Notes under the pieces: generated by a model
Databases searched by the model: none
The model's input: the letters and a program-made list of their open reading frames with translations, nothing else
What the model was told of the DNA's origin: nothing
Position numbers and translations under genes: made by a program
DNA from: Eonycteris spelaea
Lineage: Eukaryota; Chordata; Mammalia; Chiroptera; Pteropodidae
Length of the DNA stretch: 64,000 bases
Reading direction: 5' to 3'
Assembly: GCA_003508835.1 (NCBI GenBank)
Contig: PUFA01000183.1
Span: 1 to 64,000, forward strand
Shown: positions 1 through 11,464 of the stretch, one piece after another
How positions within the stretch are numbered: the first letter of the stretch is position 1
Layout of the letters: the number at the start of each line of letters is the position of its first letter

Positions 1-833
1 AGTGACTCCCGGAGAGACCCTGTGTTGATCCTGGGCCTGCAGTGTGGTTCTCGAAGCACCGTTGCATCCACACTCACTGGATGAGGCTGTGGTGTGCTTC
101 CCACAAGTGACCAGGTAACCGTAGTTGCCGACGTGTCATGGAACCCTGAAGACCACTACAGAGTGGGAGCTGAAGGAGGGAGACTCTGCCGTTCTCAGTG
201 TGGAATTTCGTAGGAAGCGGGTTCTGGCCTAGGCTGGGGAAAGCTCAGCGTTCCGGCAGAAAGAGAGTACTCTGCTGCGTTCATCAACGTCCTGGAGTGT
301 TTCAAGACCTCCTTGCACAGGAGTCCATGAGGGAAAGGTGGAAAGCTTTACAGCTTGTAGTATGCATGGCAGCCAAGCAAGGCATGTCCTCTGCGAATGC
401 CTTACTGCCGTCCCCCACGAGAGCTGTCAGCGCGTTGCTGCTACTATTTCTGATTGCGCCTAGCTAACTCTACAGCCTAGATGTGTGCGGAAGGGAAAGG
501 CCTGGCACCTCCTCACTGTACATGGGGTAACCCATGTTGCATTTGAGCAAGTGTGTCGTCGCCTTGTGTGTGACTTGAGAGACGTTCAGTCTCAGTCTGA
601 TACACTGCGGATCTGCGAGGACCTGGCCTGATCTCCACACTAAAGGGCAATAGTGAACACGGACTTGACATCCAGGCTCCTTTTCTTGCCGTATCCTAGC
701 ACGCACGAGTAGGTAGTCTTGCAGCGCCAGCGTCTCTGGACTTTGTAGAATCCGCAGAGTTCCAGCTTCTCTGTGCAGTCTGTTTTGGCCGAGAAATGCA
801 GAGGGCTACTGCGTTTGGCTTGTAGTGTAAAAG
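1..833. repeat. 832-bp satellite copy 1
   Basis: Complete copy in the chosen phase. It is almost identical to copy 2. One visible difference is GTGGGTGCC at about 926 in copy 2 against GTGTGCTTCC in this copy at about 92. Confidence 0.9.
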
Positions 834-1665
834 AGTGACTCCCGGAGAGACCCTGTGTTGATCCTGGGCCTGCAGTGTGGTTCTCGAAGCACCGTTGCAT
901 CCACACTCACTGGATGAGGCTGTGGTGGGTGCCCACAAGTGACCAGGTAACCGTAGTTGCCGACGTGTCATGGAACCCTGAAGACCACTACAGAGTGGGA
1001 GCTGAAGGAGGGAGACTCTGCCGTTCTCAGTGTGGAATTTCGTAGGAAGCGGGTTCTGGCCTAGGCTGGGGAAAGCTCAGCGTTCCGGAAGAAAGAGTGT
1101 ACTCTGCTGCGTTCATCAACGTCCTGGAGTGTTTCAAGACCTCCTTGCACAGGAGTCCATGAGGGAAAGGTGGAAAGCTTTACAGCTTGTAGTATGCATG
1201 GCAGCCAAGCAAGGCATGTCCTCTGCGAATGCCTTACTGCCGTCCCCCACGAGAGCTGTCAGCGCGTTGCTGCTACTATTTTTGTTGCGCCTAGCTAACT
1301 CTACAGCCTAGATGTGTGCGGAAGGGAAAGGCCTGGCACCTCCTCACTGTACATGGGGTAACCCATGTTTGCATTTGAGCAAGTGTGTCGTCGCCTTGTG
1401 TGTGACTTGAGAGACGTTCAGTCTCAGTCTGATACACTGCGGATCTGCGAGGACCTGGCCTGATCTCCACACTAAAGGGCAATAGTGAACACGGACTTGA
1501 CATCCAGGCTCCTTTTCTTGCCGTATCCTAGCACGCACGAGTAGGTAGTCTTGCAGCGCCAGCGTCTCTGGACTTTGTAGAATCCGCAGAGTTCCAGCTT
1601 CTCTGTGCAGTCTGTTTTGGCCGAAAGAAAGCGAGGGCTACTGCGTTTGGCTTGTAGTGTAAAAG
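834..1665. repeat. 832-bp satellite copy 2
   Basis: Complete 832-base copy. It has GAAAGAAAGCGAGGG near 1622 where the other copies read GAGAAATGCAGAGGG, a small private replacement. Confidence 0.9.
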
Positions 1666-2504
1666 AGTGACTCCCGGAGAGACCCTGTGTTGATCCTGGG
1701 CCTGCAGTGTGGTTCTCGAAGCACCGTTGCATCCACACTCACTGGATGAGGCTGTGGTGTGCTTCACAAGTGACCAGGTAACCGTAGTTGCCTGACGTGT
1801 CATGGAACCCTGAAGACCACTACAGAGTGGGAGCTGAAGGAGGGAGACTCTGCCGTTCTCAGTGTGGAATTTCGTAGGAAGCGGGTTCTGGCCTAGGCTG
1901 GGGAAAGCTCAGCGTTCCGGCAGAAAGAGAGTACTCTGCTGCGTTCATCAACGTCCTGGTGTTTCAAGACCTCCTTGCACAGGAGTCCATGAGGGAAAGG
2001 TGGAAAGCTTTACAGCTTGTAGTATGCATGGCAGCCAAGCAAGGCATGTCCTCTGCGAATGCCTTACTGCCGTCCCCCACGAGAGCTGTCAGCGCGTTGG
2101 CTAGCTACTATTTCTGATTGCGCCTAGCTAACTCTACAGCCTAGATGTGTGCGGAAGGGAAAGGCCTGGCACCTCCTCACTGTACATGGGGTAACCCATG
2201 TTGCATTTGAGCAAGGTGTCGTCGCCTTGTGTGTGACTTGAGAGACGTTTCAGTCTCAGTCTGATACAGCTGCGGATCTGCGATGACCTGGCCTGATCTT
2301 CCACACTAAAGGGCATGTGAACCGGACTTGACATCCAGGCTCCTTTTTTGCCTGTATCCTAGCCACGCACGAGTAGGTAGTCCTTGCAGCGGCCAGCGTC
2401 TCTGGACTTTTGTAGAATCCGCAGAGGTTCCAGCTTCTCTGTGCAGTCTGTTTTGGCCGAGGAAATGCAGAGGCTACTGCGTTTGGCTTTGTAGTAGTAA
2501 AAAG
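1666..2504. repeat. 832-bp satellite copy 3 (indel-rich 3' half)
   Basis: Length is 839 bases. Up to about 2090 it follows copies 1 and 2 closely. After that it gains and loses single bases every few tens of bases, for example at 2096, 2214, 2250, 2268, 2299 and 2315. Most changes sit in or beside short homopolymers, which suggests poor consensus quality. Confidence 0.85.
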
Positions 2505-3335
2505 CGTGACTCCCGGAGGACCCTGGTTTGATCCTGGGCCTGCAGTGTGGTTCTCGAAGCACCGTTGCATCCACACGTCACTGGATGAGGCTGTGGTTGT
2601 CTTCCCACAAGTGCCCAGGTAACCGTAGTTGCCGGACGTGTCATGGAACCCTGAAGACCACTACAGAGTGAGGAGCTGAAGGAGGGAGACTCTGCGTTCT
2701 CAGTGTGGAATTTCGTAGGAAAGCGGGTTCTGGCCTAGGCTGGGGAAGCTCAGCGTTCCGAGAAAGAGTACTGTCTGCTCGCGTTCATCAACGTCCTGGA
2801 GTGTTTCAAGACCTCCTTGCACAGGATCCATGAGGGAAAGGTGGAAAGCTTTTACAGCTTGTAGTATGCATGGCAGCCAAGCAAGGCATGTCCTCTGCGA
2901 ATTGCCTTACTGCCGTCCCCCGACGAGAGCTGTCAAGCGCGTTGCTGCTACTATTTGATTGCGCCTAGCTAACTCTACAGCCTAGATGTGGTGCGGAAGG
3001 GAAAGGCCTGGCACCTCCTCACTGTACATGGGGTAACCATGTTGCATTTGAGCAAGTGTGTCGTCCGCCTTGTGTGTGACTTGAGAGACGTTCAGTCTCA
3101 GTCTGATACACTGCGGATCTGCGAGACCTGGCCTGATCTCCAAACTAAAGGGCAATAGTGAACACGGACTTGACATCAGGCTCCTTTTCTTGCCGTATCC
3201 TACACCACGAGTAGGTAGTCTTGCAGCGCCAAGCGTCTCTGGACTTTTAGAATCCGCAGAGTTCCAGCTTCTCTGTGCAGTCTGTTTTGGCCGAGAAATG
3301 CAGAGGGCTACTGCGTTTGGCTTGTAGTGTAAAAG
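2505..3335. repeat. 832-bp satellite copy 4 (indel-rich)
   Basis: Length is 831 bases, but only because many single-base gains and losses cancel (for example near 2515, 2572, 2670, 2693, 2722, 2900, 2920, 3036 and 3066). The error-like texture continues from copy 3. Confidence 0.85.
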
Positions 3336-4161
3336 AGTGACGTCCCGGGAGAACCCTGTGTTGATCCTGGGCCTTGCAGTGTGGTTCTCGAAGCACCGTT
3401 GCATCCACACTCACTGGATGAGGCTGTGGTGTGCTTCCCACAAGTGACCAGGTAACCGTAGTTGCCGACGTGTCATGGAACCCTGAAGACCACTACAGAG
3501 TGGGAGCTGAAGGAGGGAGACTCTGCCGTTCTCAGTGTGGAATTTCGTAGGAAGCGGGTTCGGCCTAGGCTGGGGAAAGCTCAGCGTTCCTGCAGAAAGA
3601 GAGTACTCTGCGTTCAAAACGTCCTGGAGTGTTTCAAGACCTCCTTGCACAGGAGTCCATGAGGGAAAGGTGGAAAGCTTTACAGCTTGTAGTATGCATG
3701 GCAGCCAAGCAAGGCATGTCCTCTGCGAATGCCTTACTGCCGTCCCCCACGAGAGCTGTCAGCGCGTTGCTGCTACTATTTCTGAGTGCGCCTAGCTAAC
3801 TCTACAGCCTAGATGTGTGCGGAAGGGAAAGGCCTGGCACCTCCTCACTGTACATGGGGTAACCCATGTTGCATTTGAGCAAGTGTGTCGTCGCCTTGTG
3901 TGTGACTTGAGTGACGTTCAGTCTCAGTCTGATACACTGCGGATCTGCGAGGACCTGGCCTGTTCCCACACCAAAGGGCAATAGTGAACACGGACTTGAC
4001 ATCCAGGCTCCTGAGCTTGCCGTCTCCTAGCTCGAAGAGCATGTAGTCATGCAGCGGCAGCTTCTCTGGACTTTGTAGAGTCAGCAGAGTTCCAGCTTCT
4101 CTGTGCATCTGTTTTGGCAGAGAAAAGCAGAGGGCCACTGCGTTTGGCTTGTAGTGTAAAA
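3336..4161. repeat. 832-bp satellite copy 5
   Basis: Length is 826 bases. Its 3' part (about 3960-4100) carries clustered base substitutions as well as indels, such as CTGAGCTTGCCGTCTCC near 4011 in place of CTTTTCTTGCCGTATCC. This looks like real sequence divergence at the array end. Confidence 0.88.
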
Positions 4162-4414
4162 AGTGACTCCTGGAGAGACCCTGTGTTGATCCTGGGCCTG
4201 CAGTGTGGGTTCTCGAAGCACCGTTGCATCCACACTCACTGGATGAGGCTGTGGTGTGCTTCCCACAAGTGACCAGATAACCGTAGTTGCAACGTGTCAT
4301 GGAACCCTGAAGACCACTACAGAGTGGGAGCTGAAGGAGGGAGACTCTGCCGTTCTCAGTGTGGAATTTCGTAGGAAGCGCGTTCTGGCCTAGGCTGGGG
4401 AAAGCTCAGCGTTC
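4162..4414. repeat. Truncated terminal 832-bp satellite copy
   Basis: The first 253 bases of a satellite unit. It stops after AAAGCTCAGCGTTC and is followed without spacer by FAM90A-type last-exon sequence. Confidence 0.9.
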
Positions 4415-4420
4415 GTGTCC
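4411..4420. other. Junction between satellite array and FAM90A-type array
   Basis: Left of 4414 the sequence matches the satellite (CTCAGCGTTC). From 4417 it matches the last coding exon of the gene copies (GTCCTGGACGGCGCTCTGCC). Two bases, GT at 4415-4416, fit neither side. The break falls 45 bases into exon D, so the upstream exons of this first gene copy are absent. A simple breakpoint with little or no microhomology explains this. Confidence 0.9.
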
Positions 4421-5072
4421 TGGACGGCGCTCTGCCAAGCAGTTCGCCTGTGGGAAACCCTGACGTGACCTGCATGGCCTCCGTCGTGGATGAACCTGAA
4501 CGGAGCATTGTTCGCGGCCTCCTGGACTCAAAGGTAGAGTCAGCATCAAGGCGCCAGGCAGGAAAGCTGACCCAATCTCTGTCCAGATGTGCCAGAGCCA
4601 CGAAAGAAACCGAGACTCTGCCGGTGCCCGAGCCCCCGGAGAGTTGGCAGAGACCGATTCCGGGTCTTTTCCAGCCTCTCAAACCTCCAGCTAGTGCGAC
4701 TGCAGCTGGACCATCGTTGGCAACCTCAGGCGACCGGGATGAACCCCGCGCCAGGTGCAAAGTATTGACTTCCAGCCACCGCACAAGGGACCTGTCCTGA
4801 AGGCTGTACAGGCCTGCCTGCACCCCAGCTCGTGCCGACCGACCAGGTTCCGGGCCAGCTCCTCAGAATGGTCTTCGCCAGATCCGGCAGCGGCCGGTGG
4901 AGCTCCCGGTTCGTGACAGCCCCCTCATTCGGTCCTGCTTAGGAGCCAAGCCCTCCTGGTCAGAGCACCGCCGTCTGGGCGAGGTCGGATGGACCCCGTG
5001 CGCGCGCCGCACTGAGTGTCCTCTGTGACGACCTCCCAGCTTTCTCTTCCTCTGAAGACAGACAGCCAGTGA
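4417..5072 (+). pseudogene. psi0: last-exon fragment of a FAM90A-like gene
   Basis: This is homologous to exon D of the complete copies from the codons for VLDGALP to the stop, but exons A to C are missing because the satellite junction cuts in. The reading frame is broken several times. Extra bases occur at about 4508 and 4514, one base is lost near 4598 and another near 4645. A further base is gained near 4721, one is lost near 4819 and one is gained near 5036. In the conserved frame an in-frame TAG stands at 4940-4942 where the others have a glutamate codon. Substitutions accompany the indels, so this looks like true decay rather than only sequencing error. A decayed AATAAA-type signal context survives at 5736-5741. 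Confidence 0.9.
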
Positions 5073-5735
5073 AGTCCCCCGGGACAAGGAAGACCTGTGC
5101 TCCAGCCCGGGTCCGTCTGGAGGTGACCTTTCCACTGGGAAGGGGAAGCCACCAGGAGCAAGTAGGCTGCTTCTGCTCATTCGGCAATTCGCCAGCTGTG
5201 CTTTGTGTCCACTGGGGAACCCGAGATCACACGTGGGGCTCCGCGTGAGCAAGCCCCGCACTGTTTAGGTTCGGAAGTGCAGGCCATCTGTACAATAGTA
5301 CGTTTGGAAGGAAGAGAGGTCCGTGCTCCTTGAACTGGCACGTGAAGTGTCTTCTCACGTTACCTTTATTATCATTTTTTGTTTTTGGTTTGTTTTTATT
5401 TTTTAAATTTTTTATTCTTTTTTTTTATCGAAAGTGATCGTACAGGACAGCAAGTCCGTTTGCCCAAGAAAACGTTTAAACACTACTGCATCTAGGAAGC
5501 TAGGTGACAATTCTGTACGTGGTGTGCTAATGGCTGATTTGGGGCTAACGTGGAAGGGCCCACCTACGTGCTCTGCTTAGAAGGCCCCGCCGCACCCCCG
5601 TGCTGAGATGAGGCTGCTAGAGCATGGCAAGATACTGCCGTGCAAATCAGGATGCGTAGCTGTCCTCCGGTTTTGCACATTTGGTTTCCGAATTGCCTCC
5701 TGAACCTTGTGTTTGACCATTTCCTTTTGATAGTA

Positions 5736-5741
5736 AATAAA
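5736..5741 (+). terminator. Polyadenylation signal relic of psi0
   Basis: AATAAA in GTAAATAAAAATC; one A longer than the other units. The GT-rich CCTGTTGTGGGC follows. Confidence 0.6.
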
Positions 5742-5928
5742 AATCTGCTCAACCTGACCTGTTGTGGGCTTGGTTTTTTATGGTGGAGCGTTTCTGAACA
5801 GTTTCCAAACCATGATTATTCCTCCAAGGTGGTTTCACTGAGAGGAAGGGAGGCTTTTGGTAGGCCCGCTGGCTTGCGAGAAACACAGGAGCCGCGGCGC
5901 GCCCAGCTGCACTGAATCATCGCGCCCC

Positions 5929-5953
5929 CGCGCGCGCGCGCGCGCGCGCGCGC
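5929..5953. repeat. Alternating CG tract, unit 0
   Basis: Twelve uninterrupted CG dinucleotides, the longest in the window. Such tracts favour Z-DNA and vary readily in length. Confidence 0.95.
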
Positions 5954-8900
5954 ACGGGCCACGCGTCCGAGTGAGTCTTGTGGATGCGCGAGTGCGAGAA
6001 GCTTCGGGGTGCAGGCCATGTGTCCCGCTGGCCCGCACCGGAGCCCGTCGCCGCGAGCTGTCCCAGACACGCCATCCTGAATCGCACTCCACGAGACACG
6101 GAGACCCTGGGTCTCCGTGGAGGCCTGGACGGGGCGCTCTTCTAAGGTTCCGCCCATGACCGTCACGGACAGCCTTGCTTGAGAAGCACTGGAGGCGCGG
6201 GTCGAAGGGCACGCCTCAAGTCCCAGGTTCCCAACGTTCTCTCACTTCGACAAAGCTCGGACTGAGCGTCAAGACAAGCGCGAGAGCTCTGACGAGACCA
6301 TTTCCCTCGAAAGACCACGTGAGCGCTCCTTTCCCCTGTCCTCTGGCAAACCTTTCCTGCGGCGATCCTAGGACGCCCACTTCCGCTTCCGCGTGAAAAG
6401 ACAGAGGGCTGCCTTTTGGCGCACTGGGGGCAATCAGCATGGCCATTTACTTCTCTTCGGATCGTGATGAACGTCACGTTTGTACTCCTCAGGATTCACC
6501 GTGCTATGATCCTCATCTGGATCACGGGTGCTCTTCATGACGCTGTGGGGGATTCTCCTGGTTCCCGCCAAGTAACCCTGTGCTGCCGGTGGTCCGCAGC
6601 ATGGTTTAGACCAAGCCTGTAGTACCCTCTTTTCTCCCGGGACGCCCCCAGGTCCCTTGATTCCTCTGCCCTGCTTTGGCCCCAGCCCATCCTCACAGCC
6701 CCGTGCTGAACCGCCCTGGCCAGTCGGGATCGGCACCTGCCCGATGGTGACCGCCAGGGTCCCTCCTCCACACCCGGACTCAGGTCCCCTGTGACTTTCC
6801 CGCTTCTCTCCCACCCCGTCACAAGAGGTGCGGGCCCCAAGTGCCCTTGAAAGCCCAGCACTGCTCCCTCGTTCCCCGACTGTCTCCTCTTGTGCTTGTC
6901 AGCCCCGGTCAGAGTCCACGGTCCCTCGCCTCCCTGAAGCAAGGCCCTGCTCGCCTTGCTCATGCTGCTCCTGTTCACAGACCATGACTTTGGCCCGCCA
7001 AAGCTGTGGCCCCAGCTCGGGTACCTGTATATTTTCTTCGTCTCAGTCAGCGAGTGCCACCTCCCCAACATGTCCTGGCAGCCTTTGGCGCTTCGCTTTC
7101 CCTACGCGCCCCTCCTTCTGACCCCGCGGCGGGGCTTCCATGCCCGCAACCCGGGGCCCCTCAGTCCTGTCCTTCCCGGGAGCAGTCCCTAACCAGTCAG
7201 ACTCGCAAAGCTGCCCCGCTGCCCGCCTCTTCCTGCAGCGAGACCTGAGACTGAGGACTCTTCCCGGAGCTCCAGAGAAGGATCCCAGGTGCTCAGGCGA
7301 CTGCAGCACTCCCAGTTACCATATCCCCCTCTAAAACCGTCATGCTTGCAAAGTCCCTGAAACCCGTGAGCTTCCAAGGAGGTATAGATTACGGTACTCC
7401 CAGTAAAGACCCATTGCCCAGGGGACGCACCTCTGTCACGGGACTGCCTCTTTGGCAAAGGAGGGACGACGACACTCCGGAATAAGTCTGGCAGCGTCGG
7501 GTGCAGCTCGAGACCAAAGGATCACCCTAACTTACTCATGATCGTCCATGTGATTGAAAACAAAGGTGGATTTCCAAGGACCCGGTACCTACAATTTCTA
7601 AGGCATCCAGGGACGCTTGCCCGATTTTCTTGGTGCCTCATTGGCTATGGTCCCCACAGGAGAGAAACAACTGGTCTCCGCCTTTGCTGAGAACGACAAA
7701 GGACCGGCGAAGCTGTACGCGGCTAAGGTGCACCACGCGGCCACCCGCTCGCTCTCCCTGTCCGCTGGGATAGCGCCACCACGGTCCGGGTCTGCGACAC
7801 ATCCGCCCACTCCTTGACCTCCGTAGCTGTCGTTTTGTGGGCGGCGGGAAATCTTAAGCCCTGCTTCCTGCGTTAGTCACTTGTAGGCATAAGATTCGAG
7901 AGTCTCCCACTGTGATTCATAAAGGCTAGGAACTGCAAAGGGGAAAAGATGTCGAAATGGAGAGCTGCCACGTTGTGTCCATGCTACAAGTGAGCCCAGT
8001 TTCCGAACGAAGGGAAAGAAACGCAGACGCCGGCCTCGCCGTCCGTTGCCATCCCAAGCATGACGCTTTTAGGTGAACTTCCGCTCTCAGAAGACGATGG
8101 AGCGGAGCGGGGCAGGAGGCCGCGAGCTGCTTCCCGTCCACGCTGGGCTGCACACGATGCCCAGCCCGGGACGCCCGAGAAACCACCGCGCCGTGCAATC
8201 CCCTGCGAGGCACTCCGACATTCTCCTTTGTCCTGGCTGCGCACGTGACCGTCTGCACAGCAAGCCCAACTGGAAATCATCCAGAGAAAAGAACCCGTCC
8301 GATTCACAGTCGTTTTCCAAAAATCCCCAAAGCAAGCTGGATCCCATGTTCATAGAACAAAACATATTGCAATGCGGTAGCACGTCGACGCATTCAAATA
8401 TCATTTCGAGGGGGGGAGGGTACGTGACAAGCTGAAGGGGAAAGAGAGTCCTTAACATCGTGATATTTGTACAAGGACAGCTGATGACTAGCACGAGAGG
8501 GGTGATCACCTTGAAAGCTATAAAATGGCGGCGCACTGTATTCGGGACCCGGGACTGGATGATATTGACCACCAACGCTACTTATGTAGAGACATATGTG
8601 ATAGATTGTAGAAAAGGTTGACTGTCCGTGTCCCGGCCTCCGCCCCCAACTAACACGCAGTCCCGTTCAGTCCAAGGGAGGCTGAGAGTAAGTAGTACGA
8701 AACACTTCTAAAGCTGCCTGAGTTGACATGACTTGACTCATACATACATCACTGGTCGTCTGCACATACCCTGCCTTGGGGAAGGAACCCAAAATGCACA
8801 TTAACCGCTCTTTCTACTCTTGGCTATCCCCAGCGACTTTGTTGTTGTGAAAAGTTGAGGTGAAAACCGAAGAACTGATACTGAAGAGGACGGGACCAAA

Positions 8901-8989
8901 ACGATGCACGGCGGGCCCGTAATGTGGACAAGTCCCAGCTTCCAACGGGAGTTTTCTTCAGGACTGCGCCCGGTGAAGTCGGCCCCGGA

Positions 8990-9245
8990 GAGCGGTCCCG
9001 AGAGCGAGTGAAGGTGGCAACTCGGTCCAGTGAAGGCCACGGCGGCCACGTGCGGGCGGCGCCGCCGGCAGCCCTTGGAGCTGGGAAGCGGGGGGCGGGG
9101 GCGGGGCGGGCCAGGCGGAGGCTGGAGGCAGCTGCGGGAGTGCGGGCGTTGCCCTAGCTGCCCAGGCAGGAAGGCCCGCAAATCCGCCAGTCCAATCCGC
9201 CAGTCCCGTGGGGCGGGCGGGCGGCGCGGGGCGGGGCCAGCAATA
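8990..9245 (+). promoter_or_regulatory. CpG island / GC-box promoter candidate of G1
   Basis: A dense run of CpG and GGGGCGGGG-type Sp1 boxes lies about 2.2 kb before exon A of G1. Compared with later units it has several single-base differences, such as GGGCGGGCGGGCGGCG near 9212. Confidence 0.6.
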
Positions 9246-9851
9246 CAGGGCCCCCCAGGGTCAACCTCCTGGCGCATGGATTCATCAAGAAAAAATGAAG
9301 GCCAAGGAAAAAGGCAACGGGATTGCAAAGCTGCTCATATCATGAAAAGGGGAAAGTCCTCAGAGGTCCAAGGGTCTTGACGAATGGAGCCTCCCCACCT
9401 GTGCTCGCGCCAGTGTCGGGCACCCCGCTCGGGGCTGTTACTTATCCAATTGCTAGGGAGGACTTCGTCGGTCCCTGGACAACCGTCGGAATTGCCCGAA
9501 CGGCAATGATCGACGTTTCCGGAGCTCCAGGTCTCTCAACACATACAAACTCAAGTGCCTGAGCGCACCCCTTGGTCAGACGGATGGCTAGTGGAAAGAG
9601 CAATGGGAGAAGAAGCCAAATATCACCCCAGCGGAGAAGGGCCCTACGAGCACGGCCCAGTCCCTGCCCGTGCACCCGAAGGAAAAAGACCGAGGCGCGG
9701 GATCCGACAGACTTCCATGTGCCTCATGGAGACTCCTCAGAGAGAGCGACTCGAGTCACGAGGCAAAGCGCAGAAGAAGCCCACTTCTAAAGGACCGATA
9801 GGTCGGACTCTTCTCCTCGGGATTTCCCAGAGTAGTCCGCTTCCCCGAGGT

Positions 9852-9992
9852 CTGAGAGAGAGAAAGAAGAGAAGAGAGGAGAGAGAGAGAGAGAGACAGA
9901 GAGAGAGAGCGAAAGAGAGAGACAGAGAGAGAGAGGAGAGGAGAGACAGAGAAGAGAGCACGCGCGTGAGAGAGCGAGCGAGCAAGCGAGCG
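9852..9992. repeat. GA-rich microsatellite, unit 0
   Basis: Purine-only GA runs with many internal breaks (GAAAGAAGAGAAGAG, GACAGAGAG, GCGAAAGAG), followed by a GCGAGCGAGCAAGCGAGCG block. The most irregular allele. Confidence 0.9.
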
Positions 9993-11464
9993 GGGGCGGA
10001 CCGCGTGTGCCAGTGAGGCGTGGAAGGGCATGTAGTGTTTCACAGAAACGGAGTTGCAGTAGGCAAGCGTGCAAAGCACGGGAGGTGGACGAGGCTGATG
10101 GCTGCAGCCCAGTAGAGTGCGCTCAATGCCAAAGAAGTGCACACGCCCGGGACTGCCATGACACATATTCTCCGATGCGGCTGTCACCATTCCAAAGCCT
10201 CAGCGTGCAGGAGGAGACAGACAACGCACGAATGTTTCTTCCTTACAGAAAACACCGAGTCGTCACAGGATGCGCGCGCGCCCGTCTCGGCGGAAAACGC
10301 CTACGGATGGCAAAGGACCACGGGGAGGACATCGGGCTAATTGGATGGTCACCCTGTGGAGGTCACGTGACCTCGGAAGCGCTTAGAGGCCGCCCAAAAG
10401 CCGAAAGCACCCCAGCGACCCCATCCGCAGTCGCCGCGAGAGCTGCGTCGCGGCCAGCTTGTCCGCGCGGCGCTCCCAGCACCTGGCCTTTCCGAGGACC
10501 TGCTGAGAGACAGAAGGAGCACAGCCGGGTATCAGGTGGGTTTCCTTTGGCGAGCGGTCCTCCAGATGAACCCTCAGAGAAATGAGACTCTAGGACAACT
10601 AGGTAGCCGCGTGGCTTTGGGCAAGGGCCAAGGAGACTGTCACTGCCAGCATGTCTCGAGCGGGAGAGTCTGACAAACTCCGCCTTCTCCAGGCTCACTG
10701 TGACCCGCGGAGTGGCTCCAGGAGGACATGGGCCCTGCCACTGTGACTCGTGTGGGCTGGTGGGTGAGCAGTGGCTGGTTTTTCTAGGGGCAGTCGAAGC
10801 CCAAAGAAAGGATCTGTTTTCCAGAATTCGTTGGAGCAGATCCGTTTCCCACGTAGCAGAAGCGAGTTTCAGATGGGACCAGGGACGAGGTGCAGGTGGA
10901 CAAAGTCCAGCTGAAGCCCCTCAGCTGGGAAGCTTCCCATCAGGTAGAGGAACAGGTAGGCATTCTAGGTGAATTTGCGTTGGAAAAGGGCCTCCGCTTG
11001 TGTGAAACGGGACATTGAAATTTTCCAGAGGGGCACGTCCTCTCTTTTTGCTTTTGGAACGCGTGGTGCCACAGGAGACACGGCAAGTGTTGACGATGGA
11101 GTGAGTCTGAGGGCATACCGCCTTTCCCTCTCCTCCTGGGAGTTTTGGGCTGGACTTCAGCCACGTCTCTTCAGGCAGTCAGTCATTCGTGATGCCCGCC
11201 CAACCCTTCAGGTGTGCCTCGGGTGCCTGGCCTCGTAGGGGATCACGAGGTGGTGGCAGAGGTCCTGAGAACGTGGGCATGACAGGACGAGGAGGGTGTT
11301 TCTTTCTTCGTGGTCCCGAGGTTTCTATTTCCGCCTGCTTGAGGGTGAGGCGCTTGATGGCCTTTGATTCCAAGTCATTGAAAGTCCTCTTTGATTTTGT
11401 CCTCAGGAATTGCCCTAATCCACGGCTGAGAGAGAAGGACGTGAAAGCCAAGGAGGCGCGGCAG

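Larger units (their letters stand above)
1..4414. repeat. Tandem satellite array, period about 832 bp
   Basis: A block that starts AGTGACTCCCGGAGAGACCC recurs head to tail at 1, 834, 1666, 2505, 3336 and 4162. The spacings are 833, 832, 839, 831 and 826 bases. The first two copies are nearly identical, while later ones carry many small indels. The array enters the window from the left and ends at 4414, where the FAM90A-type repeat begins. Open frames in it recur only because the DNA recurs; they overlap on both strands, change with every indel and resemble no protein I know. I read it as non-coding satellite DNA. The unit length is in the range of some ruminant satellites, but I cannot assign a named family. 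Confidence 0.95.

Noticed and set aside
198..467. Repeated open frame starting MWNFVGSGFW in the satellite (also at 1030 and 1862)
   Set aside because: It recurs only because the satellite recurs. Its C-terminus changes with single-base differences, it is broken in copies 4 and 5, and it resembles no known protein.
1..4414. Satellite assigned to the ruminant satellite I family from its unit length
   Set aside because: Length alone is not evidence, and I could not recognise the sequence.
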